From Pseudanabaena sp. Chao 1811 (GTDB lineage Bacteria > Cyanobacteriota > Cyanobacteriia > Pseudanabaenales > Pseudanabaenaceae): 64,000 nucleotides of DNA. Shown here piece after piece: positions 6,492 to 16,700 of this stretch. The position numbers and the translations under genes are program-made. The notes beneath the pieces were generated by a model, which was not told the origin of the DNA, searched no databases, and saw only the letters and a list, made by a program, of their open reading frames with translations. Each line of letters begins with the position of its first letter. The first letter of the stretch is position 1. The stretch is from the NCBI RefSeq assembly GCF_027942295.1, contig NZ_CP101416.1, forward strand, positions 1,612,001-1,676,000. Direction: 5' to 3'.

Positions 6492-8786
6492 CTAATGCTT
6501 CTCAAACTGCAAATATTGCATCATTAGCGCTTCAAGTTCTTCAATTTGAAACTGTTTTGCCATCTGGATGATCTTCATCGTAAAAGGCAAATAGCGATCG
6601 CTCTGTTGGTTTATCTGTTCCGCAATTTGCACTAATTTCATTAGTAGTCCCTTCTGGGTTAAATCCAAAAGTTGGCGCAAATACTCTGGAGGAGGAGCGA
6701 CTATCTCAATATCTTGCTCCTGATTGGCTGATGTCAGTGAGGGTAATGGCTGTGTTTGAGTATATTGCCATGACAATTGGAGGTGTTTGGCAATGAGCAT
6801 AAATAACTCCTCCGCATTGACAGGCTTAGGCAAGAAGTCATTACCACCCATATTTAAGCTTTTTTGGCGATCTATGTTAGATACAGATGCCGATGAAACG
6901 ATTACAAGCAATGATTTCGTAGACTCTTCATTGCGTAATATCTGCAAGAACTCAAAACCATCCATCACAGGCATGACAATATCGGTGATCACCAGATCAA
7001 TAGGCTGTAGTCGCAACTGCTCTAAAGCCTGTTGTCCATTTTCCGCTTCTATCACTTGAAAGCCAACAGCTTCCAATAAATCAACTAATACTGAGCGATT
7101 TTCCCAGCGATCATCAACAACTAGAATTTTACGGGATGCGCCATCATACCCAGTTATTTGCTGGTTAAGTTCGCTCAAAATAGTTTGAGTCCAGTTGCCA
7201 GACAGCGCAAACTCACTCTCAAAACTAAAGGTGCTGCCTACTCCTAGTTCACTCTCAACTTGAATTTGGCTCCCCATGATTTGCACAATTTTTTGGCTAA
7301 TCGCTAAGCCTAACCCTGTGCCTTCGATATAGCGTTTTTTGTCGCCGACTTGTTCAAACGATTGGAAAATATTCTCTAGATCCTTAGGGGCTATACCAAC
7401 GCCTGTATCTATAACTTGAAAAAGAATGCGCGTAGATGTTAAAAACGGAGTAGATGTAGTTACAGTAGGTTTCGCAATAAAGGTAACGTTACCATTGTGC
7501 TCAGTAAACTTAATCGCATTATTTAGAAGATTGAGCAACACCTGGCGCAGACGTTTTTCGTCAGCCAAAATGGCTGTGGGTAGATTTTCATCCACTTCAT
7601 AAATAAACTGGATATTCTTTTTGTCAGCCCTAACGCGACAGATTTCGGCTACATCTTGCAAAAAAGAAGGTAAATGAATCACCTCAATCTCTAGATCCAG
7701 CTTGCGAGCTTCAATTTTTGATAGATCGAGAACATCATTAATTAAGGTAAGTAAATGTGTGCCACATTGATGAATGATATGGATCCCATGCTGTTCTTTC
7801 TCAGATAGACCTTTAGAACGACTGAGTATCTGGGTATAGCCGAGAATTCCATTGAGGGGAGTACGCAATTCATGACTCATGTTAGCGAGAAACTCACTCT
7901 TAGCATGGTTTGCAGCATCAGCGATGTCTTTAGCTTCTTGAATCTTGTCTGTATAGTTTTGTTGTGCTTGCAGAAGATCCTGCACATAATAAATCATCTG
8001 ATTGAGAGAAGAAGCTAGTAAGCCAACCTCATCATTAGTTTCCACAGGAGCCTGAAGATTAAAATTTGATTCACTGGTAACTTGCAAAGCTACTTTATTT
8101 AAAGTTTGAATCGGACGCGCGATCGTCTGACTGATATACAGAGCAATAAAAACAGCAATTATCAGTGAGATACATAGACTTCCAATAATTATGTGGGTAC
8201 GGAGCTTTTCGGCATTAATTAAGCTCAGTTCAGCTATATTTTCTAATTTTTCCGATTCCTCATAAAATGTTCTGAGGCGATCGGGAAACTCAATAAACTT
8301 AACAAATTCTTTGCTTTGAACTAAATTGACAACTAGTGTTTGTAGTTTTTGACGATCGATTGGCTCACTACTGAAAATGGCATCACTCTCTTCAATAAAA
8401 TTTTTAGTAGTCTTCGAGAATTCTTTAACAGTTACTTCATAGTCCTGTAAGAGTGTTTGTAATCCTTCAAGAGTAGATAATTGTCCAGATTGATTATGAT
8501 TAGTTACCAGTGACTGTATTTTGTTAATGCGTTCTACTAGTTTCAAGCTTTCTTGCCGAAAAGCCTGTGGATTTTTAATCAGTGGTGTTAGTTGTTTTGC
8601 AGGGCGATTATATAAAATATCAACCTGCAATGTACTTAGCAATTTTCGTTCTCTAAAAGCATTTTGTTGTGCTTTTAAGGCTTTGTGTTGATAGTAGTTT
8701 CCTATAAGTAACCCCCCGACAGAACCGATAAAAGCTATTCCTAATGCAAGTACATAGCCACAAATTATTTTACCTTTGATTTTCAT
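6492..8786 (-). CDS. transmembrane hybrid histidine kinase (HAMP-HisKA-HATPase-REC)
   Basis: 764 residues. A membrane segment at about 7-29 and a second at about 197-220 enclose a ~165-residue helical periplasmic sensor region. HAMP follows ([10 protein letters not shown]), then a coiled coil, HisKA with His305 in [15 protein letters not shown], HATPase_c (N box [12 protein letters not shown] box [10 protein letters not shown]) and a receiver domain with phosphoacceptor Asp602 ([13 protein letters not shown]). The final ~100 residues are helical with no conserved His-phosphotransfer motif that I can see. It is the first gene of a two-gene unit with the kinase at 5170-6459. Signal unknown. Confidence 0.9.
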   Translation of the reverse strand: MKIKGKIICGYVLALGIAFIGSVGGLLIGNYYQHKALKAQQNAFRERKLLSTLQVDILYNRPAKQLTPLIKNPQAFRQESLKLVERINKIQSLVTNHNQSGQLSTLEGLQTLLQDYEVTVKEFSKTTKNFIEESDAIFSSEPIDRQKLQTLVVNLVQSKEFVKFIEFPDRLRTFYEESEKLENIAELSLINAEKLRTHIIIGSLCISLIIAVFIALYISQTIARPIQTLNKVALQVTSESNFNLQAPVETNDEVGLLASSLNQMIYYVQDLLQAQQNYTDKIQEAKDIADAANHAKSEFLANMSHELRTPLNGILGYTQILSRSKGLSEKEQHGIHIIHQCGTHLLTLINDVLDLSKIEARKLDLEIEVIHLPSFLQDVAEICRVRADKKNIQFIYEVDENLPTAILADEKRLRQVLLNLLNNAIKFTEHNGNVTFIAKPTVTTSTPFLTSTRILFQVIDTGVGIAPKDLENIFQSFEQVGDKKRYIEGTGLGLAISQKIVQIMGSQIQVESELGVGSTFSFESEFALSGNWTQTILSELNQQITGYDGASRKILVVDDRWENRSVLVDLLEAVGFQVIEAENGQQALEQLRLQPIDLVITDIVMPVMDGFEFLQILRNEESTKSLLVIVSSASVSNIDRQKSLNMGGNDFLPKPVNAEELFMLIAKHLQLSWQYTQTQPLPSLTSANQEQDIEIVAPPPEYLRQLLDLTQKGLLMKLVQIAEQINQQSDRYLPFTMKIIQMAKQFQIEELEALMMQYLQFEKH

Positions 8787-9093
8787 ATTCTCTATCTCTT
8801 TCTAGTTGACTGATTAACTATTAAAGTTATTAAGATGAATACCTCAACATAATTCAGTACAAGATCTAGAATCTGCTGCACACATAGTGTGGACAACAGA
8901 TTTTAGGGTTTTATATTTAATTAAGTTTGCTTACTTATTACTGTCAAAGCAGTCAAATATATCCCCCCGTTACCTCCTATTATAATTATTATTTATCTCT
9001 TTGTTATTATTTTTTTGATAACTATTATTGCTATTGAGCTAGATATAAGAATGAGAAATTGTTTATACAATTCAATATACTTAATATATTTAG
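8787..9093. other. AT-rich intergenic gap with no recognised gene
   Basis: 307 bp between the kinase start and the antiporter stop, strongly AT-rich near 8980-9090. Frames here are extensions of the antiporter's antisense and other frames. It presumably holds the kinase promoter (near 8787-8900) and the antiporter 3' end. I see no strong hairpin. Confidence 0.5.
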
Positions 9094-10365
9094 TTATTGT
9101 TGAGATGAATCTACTAAAAATGTCACTAGTGGTGAACACATAACTGTGGTCACGATCGCCATAATCACCATGATCGTAAATAAAGTTGGTGTGATTAACC
9201 CCTGCTCTAAACCAATATTTAAAATAATTAATTCCATCATCCCCCGCGTATTCATCAAAGCCCCCACGGTCATCGAATTGCGCCAATTCTCGCCTGAATA
9301 TTTAGCAGCAAGTGTACAGGCTAGCCCTTTGCCCAGTACTGCAATCAGGATAATTAGCAAGGCGATCGCCCATAAATGGGGTGAATTCAGTAGCCCCAAT
9401 TGCGTATTTAAACCTGAAAACACAAAGAAAATAGGTACGAGTAATGAGGTGGTGAGATATTCCAGATGCTTATGGACTGATTCGGCGAAATGACCGCGTG
9501 GCATGACAATCCCTAAAACAAATGCTCCAAAAATGGCATGAACACCTACAAAATCGGTGTAATAGGCGCAAACCATCATGATGATAAACACAAAGGTTAA
9601 GGTTTGCATCGTTACTTCACCATCACGTCTTGTCCAATAACTAAAGATGCGAAGAATGCGTTGCCCGAAGAACCACATGAAGATCACATAGGCTAATGTG
9701 CCACCGATCGCAATAATCGCCACGTTAATTGAGCTTTTAATACTGGCGAGAACTAAGGCTAGTAAACACCATGCGATCGCATCATCAAGGGAACCTGCGG
9801 CTAACACCAACGTACCGAGTTTAGTTTTGATTAACCCCCGTTCATGCAAAATTCTTGCCAACATCGGAAAGGCAGTAATCGACATGGAAGCGCCCATATA
9901 CAAAGCGGCTGCCCAAGGCGTAATGTTGGGACTGAATAAGTCCTTGCCATGCAAACCAAAAGCAGCGATCGCCCCCAAGCTAAACGGTACGAGAATTCCT
10001 GCGATCGAGACGATGCCTGCACTTTTTGCCCGATTGCGTAATAGATCCATGTTTAGGTCTAAGCCCACCAAAAACATGTAAATCATCAACCCAATTTGGC
10101 TGAGCGCATACAAAATCGACATCGAAGGATTCGGTAAGAGATGTGTTGCATCGGCAATAATTGGGCTTTTGGGAAATAGCCATTGCTGGAGATCTGGTGC
10201 AATTACACCAAATAATGAAGGTCCCAGCATAATCCCCGCCAACATTTCCCCTACGACCTCAGTTTGTCCTAAATAGCGTTTTCCAAAGTAAGACACTAAT
10301 TTGCAAGCAGACAAAATTACAGTCAATTGCAACAATAGCTCAAGCAGTAGTTCTGAATTTGTCAT
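9094..10365 (-). CDS. CPA2-family cation/proton antiporter (Kef/NapA-type)
   Basis: 423 residues, about 12 predicted membrane helices and little else. Family segments are GEMLAGIMLGPSLFG near the N-terminus, the AGSLDDAIAW stretch carrying the paired Asp residues used for ion translocation, and GALMNTRGMMELIILNIGL near the C-terminus. No C-terminal TrkA-N or USP regulatory domain, so this is the membrane-domain-only form. Likely exchanges Na+ or K+ for H+ in the plasma or thylakoid membrane; the ion cannot be read from sequence. The gene stands alone. Confidence 0.85.
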   Translation of the reverse strand: MTNSELLLELLLQLTVILSACKLVSYFGKRYLGQTEVVGEMLAGIMLGPSLFGVIAPDLQQWLFPKSPIIADATHLLPNPSMSILYALSQIGLMIYMFLVGLDLNMDLLRNRAKSAGIVSIAGILVPFSLGAIAAFGLHGKDLFSPNITPWAAALYMGASMSITAFPMLARILHERGLIKTKLGTLVLAAGSLDDAIAWCLLALVLASIKSSINVAIIAIGGTLAYVIFMWFFGQRILRIFSYWTRRDGEVTMQTLTFVFIIMMVCAYYTDFVGVHAIFGAFVLGIVMPRGHFAESVHKHLEYLTTSLLVPIFFVFSGLNTQLGLLNSPHLWAIALLIILIAVLGKGLACTLAAKYSGENWRNSMTVGALMNTRGMMELIILNIGLEQGLITPTLFTIMVIMAIVTTVMCSPLVTFLVDSSQQ

Positions 10366-10402
10366 AAATTCTGGTGCTTTAATAGGGCGATCGCAATAAA
10401 AA

Positions 10403-10426
10403 AAGTATCCTCTCGCAAGGATACTT
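10403..10426. terminator. short hairpin between the antiporter gene and clpP3
   Basis: Arms AAGTATCCT (10403-10411) and AGGATACTT (10418-10426) with a 6-nt loop. With the hairpin at 10453-10478 it makes a tandem pair downstream of clpP3. Confidence 0.5.
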
Positions 10427-10452
10427 GAAATATCGAGATATTACAAAAAAGA

Positions 10453-10478
10453 AAAAAAGGTGGTTTAGCACCTTTTTT
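10453..10478 (-). terminator. intrinsic terminator of clpR-clpP3
   Basis: Arms AAAAAAGGTG and CACCTTTTTT with loop GTTTAG, ending 5 nt from the clpP3 stop on the minus strand. The A-tract reads as a T-tract in the clpP3 transcript, the classic Rho-independent form. Confidence 0.8.
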
Positions 10479-10482
10479 AAGT

Positions 10483-11076
10483 TTATGGGGTTGATTCAAG
10501 AACGCGATCGATCAGACCATATTCCAGAGCTTCCTGTGAAGACATGTAGTAGTCACGGTTCATGTCCCGCTCAATTTTTTCGAGGGGCTGACCAGTGCGC
10601 TTAGCATATTCCTCATTCAACTTATGGCGAATGCGAATAATTTCCTTTGCCTCAATCTCAATATCAGAAGCTTGACCTCTTGTACCACCTGAAGGCTGGT
10701 GGATCATGATCCGTGCATTGGGCAGAGCATAGCGCTTACCCTTGGAGCCAGCCATCAGCAGGTAGGAACCCATCGAGGCGGCAAGACCAACGCAGATAGT
10801 GGTGACATCTGACTTGATATGCTGCATGGTGTCAAAGATTGCCAAGCCTGCGGAAACTGAGCCACCGGGGGAGTTGATATACATGTAGATATCTTTGTTT
10901 TGATCTTCAGAATCAAAGTAGAGTAGACGGGCAATGATCGAGTTTGCCATGCCATCTGTAACTTCTCCACTCAAAAAGATGATGCGCTCCATCGATAGAC
11001 GCTCGTAGATGCTGATCCACTGCGTAAAGGAGTCACCGGGATAGCGATAGGGAACTCTAGGAACACCGATAGGCAT
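10483..11076 (-). CDS. clpP3: ATP-dependent Clp protease proteolytic subunit (ClpP3-type)
   Basis: 197 residues, normal ClpP length, with an intact catalytic triad: Ser101 (GLAASMGS), His126 (MIHQPSGG) and Asp171 ([10 protein letters not shown]). Assembles into the barrel protease fed by an AAA+ chaperone (ClpC). In cyanobacteria ClpP3 forms a mixed core with the inactive paralogue ClpR, encoded immediately upstream. The number 3 is assigned from that linkage. The gap to clpR (11077-11161) contains a palindrome described separately. Confidence 0.92.
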   Translation of the reverse strand: MPIGVPRVPYRYPGDSFTQWISIYERLSMERIIFLSGEVTDGMANSIIARLLYFDSEDQNKDIYMYINSPGGSVSAGLAIFDTMQHIKSDVTTICVGLAASMGSYLLMAGSKGKRYALPNARIMIHQPSGGTRGQASDIEIEAKEIIRIRHKLNEEYAKRTGQPLEKIERDMNRDYYMSSQEALEYGLIDRVLESTP

Positions 11077-11110
11077 AAGTTTAATTACGAATTAAAAATT
11101 ACGAATTACG

Positions 11111-11163
11111 AATTACGAGTTACGAATTACGAATTAATAATTCGTAATTCGTAACTCGTAATT
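11111..11163. repeat. 26-bp-arm palindrome built of ATTACGA heptamers
   Basis: Left arm 11111-11136 and right arm 11138-11163 are perfect reverse complements around a single A. The region 11083-11163 is made of repeated ATTACGA units. The right arm contains the clpR stop codon (11162-11164). It lies between clpR and clpP3 and could fold in the joint mRNA as a processing or attenuation element. Confidence 0.75.
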
Positions 11164-11866
11164 AAGAAACAAGGGCAGGAACAGCTTTCGGTAAGTCCTT
11201 AGTACTTTCGAGAACGCGATCGATGATGCCATATTCCTTGGCTTGCTCAGGAGTCATGTAGAACATCCGATCCATATCTTTAGTCAGTACTTCGGGCGTT
11301 TTACCAGTAGTACGCGATAGAATGCGTAACATCGCTTCGCGGTTAGTTAAGACTTCCTTTGCCTGAATTTGGAGGTCAGAGGCTTGTCCTCTGGTTTGAC
11401 GACGGGCTTGGTGCAGGACGATGCTGGCATTGGGCAAGCTGGCGCGGAAACCTTTAGTGCCACTGGCGAGGATCATCGCTGCTGTTCCCATGGCTTGTCC
11501 GAGGCAAATGGTATGGACGGGAGGCTTGATATAGTTGAGTGTGTCACAGATGGCAAAGGCTTCGGTTTCAAAGCCGATCGCATCACCTGTGTACCAAGAT
11601 GTCCCCGTGGAGTTGATATATAGGAAAATCGGTTTTTCAGGATCTTCGTATTGCAAATAGAGGAGTTGGGCGATGAGCAATTCTGTAACATCGACACCAA
11701 GCTGCTGTTTGTATTCGTCGGGTGATACAAGAGGCAACCCAAAGTAAATAATCCGCTCTTTTAGCAATAGCGAAGGTAAGTCAGGCGGCGGTGTGCGTCC
11801 GTATGACGAATCCCCGTAATAGGCGGCTTGTGCGGCTTGGGGAACAGAGCGAGAAGGTCGATCCAT
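11162..11866 (-). CDS. clpR: ClpR, catalytically inactive Clp protease subunit
   Basis: The frame opens at 11923, but ATG 11866 (MDRPSRSVPQAAQAAYYGD) gives the usual ClpR N-terminus and about 234 aa. Compared with ClpP3 the serine motif is changed: LGQAMGTAAM replaces GLAASMGS, putting Gly at the Ser position. His (IVLHQARR) and Asp (TKDMDRMFYM) are kept. This is the expected signature of cyanobacterial ClpR, a structural subunit of the ClpP3/R core. It is the first gene of a clpR-clpP3 operon. Confidence 0.9.
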   Translation of the reverse strand: MDRPSRSVPQAAQAAYYGDSSYGRTPPPDLPSLLLKERIIYFGLPLVSPDEYKQQLGVDVTELLIAQLLYLQYEDPEKPIFLYINSTGTSWYTGDAIGFETEAFAICDTLNYIKPPVHTICLGQAMGTAAMILASGTKGFRASLPNASIVLHQARRQTRGQASDLQIQAKEVLTNREAMLRILSRTTGKTPEVLTKDMDRMFYMTPEQAKEYGIIDRVLESTKDLPKAVPALVS

Positions 11867-12146
11867 GTTTATTCGTGTTAATGACACTAACACTGTTAGC
11901 TTATCACAGCGATCCCACAGCAATCGCCGATCTGAGCCAAGATTGATGTAGGGTTAGCCGCCTAAGTCTCGATCTTTGATGGCGATCGCCTCTAGTGTCA
12001 GCAAGCCAATTTTCTCGTTTTAATATCATTGATGTGACATCTAGAGCTTTTATCTTTGCTGCATCTTTAACTGCTAAGAGACTGCTAAGAGCGATCGCGT
12101 TGTCGTCTCAGCTTGCGGTTTGGTCAACTAGAAATTATTTAGCGGA

Positions 12147-12234
12147 GCAGTCAAGGCGGGTGAGTTGGGATGCATTTGAGAAAGTGTTGGCGAAAGTGCC
12201 TAATTGGGAAACTGATGAGCACGATCGCTTGTAA
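12147..12234 (+). pseudogene. possible antitoxin C-terminal remnant
   Basis: The last ~28 codons of frame 11995-12234 end SWDAFEKVLAKVP and DEHDRL, resembling the C-termini of short VapB-type antitoxins next to PIN-domain genes in cyanobacteria. The upstream part of the frame has no recognisable sequence, and no toxin gene follows. Assignment is from motif memory only. The surrounding gap 11924-12459 otherwise holds the direct repeat at 12263. Confidence 0.25.
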
Positions 12235-12262
12235 GCGATCGCCAAAAATAATGCCAATCTGT

Positions 12263-12390
12263 AGGGGTTAAGCATTTGCACCACAATATTCAAACTCCTC
12301 ACCACAATATCGATCCGCAAATGCTTAACCCTCTTTGCTCTCACCGATAAATTGTGACTGCGTTGTGAGGTTTGGGCGAAGCATTACCGT
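12263..12390. repeat. 128-bp direct repeat, copy 1, flanking the DUF2887 gene
   Basis: Nearly identical to 13333-13461. It starts AGGGGTTAAGCATTTGC, contains CACCACAATATTCAAACTCC and ends TTTGGGCGAAGCATTACCG. Within it GGGTTAAGCATTTGC (about 12266-12280) and GCAAATGCTTAACCC (12317-12331) form 15-bp inverted arms. The two copies have the same orientation and bracket one gene. Confidence 0.8.
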
Positions 12391-12459
12391 TTGATGATCG
12401 CAATGATCTGCGTAAATGGTGACGATATTCTTGCATGTAAAATTCGCTAAAATAATCCG

Positions 12460-13323
12460 ATGCGAACTGACACGATCTTTTTTCAGTTATTTCAAACCTT
12501 TGATGGCTTGCTATTTGAGTTGGTGGGATTACCACCCGAAACCGCAGCAGGATATCGCTTTACTTCTGTGGAAATTAAGGAAAAAGCCTTTCGCTTCGAT
12601 GGCATTTTTATACCAGAAGCATTGGATAAAAATATTTGGTTTGTGGAGGTGCAATTTCAAAAACGTGCCGAATTTTATTGGGAGTTTGTTGGCGAGATAT
12701 TTCTATATTTGAGCCAATACAAACCAGAGCATGATTGGCAAGCTGTCGCGATATTTGCAAAGCGCAATATTGAGCCTGAAGTACCAACACAATTTAGAAC
12801 ACTGTTTACTGATGGACATATTGGACGGATATATCTGGATGAGTTACCAGCAAATCAGTCGTTGCATTTAGAACTAGTGAGGCTGATCGTTGCCCCGAAG
12901 AAAGAAACAGTAGCTTTAGCAAAGCGGTTGGCTGGTCAGGTGGGGCAAGTAGATCGCGAGAGGATGATAGAATTTATTGAGACAGTTATGCTGTACAAGT
13001 TTCCCCAAATGAGTCGAGAGGAGGTTGAAGCGATGTTTACATTAGGTGATCTCAAGAAAACAAGGGTTTATCGGGAGGCAAAACTTGAAGGCAAACTTGA
13101 GGGCAAGCTTGAGGGTGAAAAGATTGGGACACAGCGTGGTCAAATACTAGGACTGAAGCAAGCTGTAGTAAGACTATTAACTCGAAAGTTTGGTAAGGTG
13201 ACGCTGAAGACGCTTAAGCGGTTGGATAAGCTATCGGCGGAGCAGTTGGAGGATTTGGCGGAGGCGGTGTTGGATTTTGAGAAGGTGGCGGATTTGGAAG
13301 CATGGTTGTCAAGTAGAAAGTAA
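12460..13323 (+). CDS. DUF2887/Rpn-family putative nuclease with DUF4351-like tail
   Basis: 287 residues. The N-terminal part (TDTIFFQLFQTFDGLLFELV, AFRFDGIFIP, NIWFVEVQFQ and YWEFVGEIFLYLSQY) matches the DUF2887 group of PD-(D/E)XK-like Rpn/YhgA proteins; the D...E-Q triplet around FRFDGIF and FVEVQF is the likely active site. A repetitive EGKLEGKLEGE hinge at about 210-220 is followed by a helical DUF4351-type tail (LLTRKFGKV, LSAEQLEDLAEAVLDF). Related Rpn proteins promote RecA-independent recombination. It is bracketed by direct repeats at 12263-12390 and 13333-13461. Confidence 0.8.
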   Translation: MRTDTIFFQLFQTFDGLLFELVGLPPETAAGYRFTSVEIKEKAFRFDGIFIPEALDKNIWFVEVQFQKRAEFYWEFVGEIFLYLSQYKPEHDWQAVAIFAKRNIEPEVPTQFRTLFTDGHIGRIYLDELPANQSLHLELVRLIVAPKKETVALAKRLAGQVGQVDRERMIEFIETVMLYKFPQMSREEVEAMFTLGDLKKTRVYREAKLEGKLEGKLEGEKIGTQRGQILGLKQAVVRLLTRKFGKVTLKTLKRLDKLSAEQLEDLAEAVLDFEKVADLEAWLSSRK

Positions 13324-13332
13324 AAAATTTGC

Positions 13333-13461
13333 AGGGGTTAAGCATTTGCACCACAATATTCAAACTCCTCACCACAATATCGATCGCGAAAAATGCTTAA
13401 CCCTCTTTGCTATCGCCGATCGCTTGTGGCTGCGTTGTGAGGTTTGGGCGAAGCATCACCG
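13333..13461. repeat. 129-bp direct repeat, copy 2
   Basis: Second copy of the repeat at 12263-12390, beginning 9 nt after the DUF2887 stop. Differences are a few substitutions and short indels. Weaker similarity extends to about 13495 (TAAATGGTGGCG against TAAATGGTGACG), so the original repeat may have been about 160 bp. The remaining gap to 13710 holds T/C-rich sequence, including a segment at 13666-13704 repeated inside the next gene's signal-peptide codons. Confidence 0.8.
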
Positions 13462-13710
13462 ATTGGAGGTTGTGGTAAAATGCCTAAATGGTGGCGGTAA
13501 TGCTGCGCCCCTAAGATAATTTTCACTTTCTACTTTTTCCTTTTTCCTTGCTTGGGTGAATGTTTAAAAAAATCGGGGAGATGGAAGTACAAGAAAATTT
13601 AGTGATATATTGACTGTGCGGATCGTAGGGTTGAGGATGTAATCGCGCCCAAAAGCCCCGAAAATCGACCACTTTTTTCTTTTACCTTTCTACTTTTTCC
13701 TTGCCAAATT

Positions 13711-16700
13711 ATGATGCCCCATCGCAAGAAATCATCTAAACTCGCCCACTTTTTTCTTTTGCCTTTTTCTCTTTGCCTTGTTGGTGGTGTGGCGATGAGT
13801 GAGGTGGTGCTGGCGCAAACAGCAGAGGAGCGCAAGGCAGAAGAAGATCGAGTCTTAAAGTCATGTCGCGATAATTTGGATGCTCAAAAGTTTCAGGAAG
13901 CATTATTGGCTTGTCAGGGGGCGTTAGAGGATTTCAAGAAAACTGATAACTTGAGGGGGCAGGGGCTTTCACTTAATAACATTGGTGTTAACTATAAAGC
14001 TCTCGAGCAGTATCAAAAAGCGATTGATAATTTTCAACAATCTCTAAAAATCGTAAGAGAAGTTAAAGATCAACGAATTGAAAGATTAGTTGTCGGCAAT
14101 CTGGCAAATAGCTACGAAAAGCTGGGCAATTATGACAAAGTGATTGAGTATCGGTTGCGCGGATTGGAGATGGTAAGGGAAGTTAAGGATCTCAATGGAG
14201 AGGCGGATTCACTCTATAATCTTGGGAATACATACCGTGACCTCAAACAGTATCAAAAAGCGATTGAGTACTACCAACAATCTTTGGTCATTGTGAAGCA
14301 GCTAGGCAATAAGAAGGCTGAGCAAAATGTTAATTTCATCATTGGGATTAGTTACATTTTATTAGAGGATGCTGTTAAAGGTCGAGAGTTTTTGTTGACG
14401 ACGCAAGAGTTAGCGAAGAAGATTGGAGATCGCGATACAGAAACAAAGGTGACTAATTTACTGAATGAAATTAGCAAACATGTATCGTCATCTTCAAATA
14501 GTCGTCGCAAAGCAGAGGCAGATCGACTGTTAAAGCAAGGAATTCAGCAATGTCAAACTGGACAGTGCGAGGCAGCATTACAGTCATGGCAGCAAACATT
14601 GACAATCTATCAAGAAATCAAAAATCGTCAAGGTGAGGGAAAGGCGCTGGGAAATCTGGGAGTTGCTTACTATAGTCTCGGCAAGTACGACAAAGCGATC
14701 GAGTTCCAATTGCAAAGCTTAGAGATTGCGCGGGAAATCAAAGACCGTCAAGGTGAGGGAGCATCGCTGGGAAATCTGGGAAATGTTTACAATGCCCTCG
14801 GCAACTATGACAAAGCGATCAAGTTCCAAATGCAAAGATTAGCGATCGCGCGCGAAGTCAAAGACCGTCTCGGTGAGGGACAGTCACTGGGAAATCTGGG
14901 AAACGCTTACGATTCCCTCGGCAAATATGACAAAGCGATCGAGTTCCATCTCCAAAGCTTAGCGATCACACGGGAAATCAAAGACCTTAGTGGTGAGGGA
15001 AGGGCGCTGGCAAATCTGGGAAATGCTTACAATCTCCTCAGTAAATATGACAAAGCAATTGAGTTCTACTTGCAAAGCTTAGCGATCGCACGGGAACTCA
15101 AAGATCGTCTTGGTGAGGGCGCATCGCTGGGAAATCTGGGAATCGCTTACTCTTCCCTTGGCAAATATGACAAGGCGATTGAGTACCATCTGCAAAGCTT
15201 AGCGATCGCGCGGGAACTCAAAGATCGTCTTGGTGAGGGCGCATCGCTGGGAAATCTGGGAATCGCTTACTCTTCCCTTGGCAAATATGACAAGGCGATC
15301 GAATATAAACTACAAAGATTAGAGATCTCACGGGAAATCAAAGACCGTCAAGGTGAGGGAGGGGCGCTGGTAAATCTGGCAAATGATTACGATTCCCTTG
15401 GCAAATATGACAAAGCGATTGAGTCTTATCTACAAGCTTTAGCAATCTTACGGGAAATCAAATACCGTCAAGGTGAGGGAGCAGCACTAAAAGGACTAGG
15501 AAACACTTACCAAAATCTCGGCAAGTCTGACAAAGCGATCAAGTTCCATCTACAAAGTTTAGCAATTGATCGGGAAATCAAAAACCGTCGAGGTGAGGGA
15601 AGTTCACTCGGAAATTTGGGAAATGCTTACTATTCCCTTAGCAAATATGACAAAGCAATCGAGTATCACTTACAACACCTAGCGATCGCGCGGGAAATCA
15701 AAGACCGTCGCGGTGAGGAAACAGCGCTGGGCAATCTGGGACTCGCATACCAGTTCCTCGGCAAATATGACAAAGCGATAGACTCACAACTGCAAAGCTT
15801 AGAAATCGCGCGAGAAATCAAAGACCGTCGCGGTGAGGGAAGATCGCTGAGTAATCTGGGAATCGCTTACAGTTCTCTTGGCAAATATGATAAAGCAATC
15901 GAGTTTTATCTGCAAAGCTTAGAAATAAAGCGGGAAATTAAAGACCGTCAAGGCGAGGGAATATCACTGGGTAATCTGGGAATCGCATACCAGTTCCTCG
16001 GCAAATATGACAAAGCGATTGAGTATTTGGATCAAGTATTAACGATCACACGGGAAATCAAAGACCGTCTCGCTGAGGGAGCATCACTTGGCAATTTGGG
16101 AAATGCTTACTATTCCCTCGGCAAATATGATAAAGCGATCGAGTACCAACTGCAAAGCTTAGAAATCACAAGGGAAATTAAAGACCGTAACGGTGAAGGA
16201 AAGGCACTAAATAATTTAGCTGAGGTTTACGAAAAACTAAATCGAGATCGAGAAGCGATGATTTCTTTTAGGCAAGCCTTGTCTATCGCTAGAGAGATTA
16301 GCGACAGAAGTAGCGAAGGCTTATCTCTTGGAAATCTAGGGGATATATCATCCAAAGTAAAACAACCCGAACTCGCAATCCTCTTTTACAAACAATCGAT
16401 CAACGTCCGCGAAGCGATCCGCAAAGACATTAGAAAACTCGATAAAGACATCCAACAATCTTACTTAGCCACAGTCGAAAAGACCTATCGCAACCTCGCC
16501 GATCTCCTCCTCCAACAAAACCGCATCATCGAAGCCCTCCAAGTCCTCGACCTCCTCAAAGTCCAAGAACTCGAAGACTACCTCAAAAACATCAAAGGTA
16601 GCGACAGATCCGCACAGGGAGTCAGACTATTAGCACCAGAACTATCTCTTAGCGATAAGCTGTTAGCTGTTAGCTTTGAGAATGCTCCAGAACTCAATCG

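Noticed and set aside
9698-10081. 127-codon open frame on the plus strand
   Set aside because: Antisense shadow of the CPA2 antiporter gene; composition follows the complementary membrane protein codons.
12416-12712. 98-codon open frame overlapping the DUF2887 gene
   Set aside because: Out-of-frame overlap with the start of the DUF2887 gene, which carries the recognisable motifs.
14641-16200. Regular repeats resembling a CRISPR or satellite array
   Set aside because: The period is 120 nt with no spacers, the frame stays open throughout, and the translation is a clear TPR consensus.
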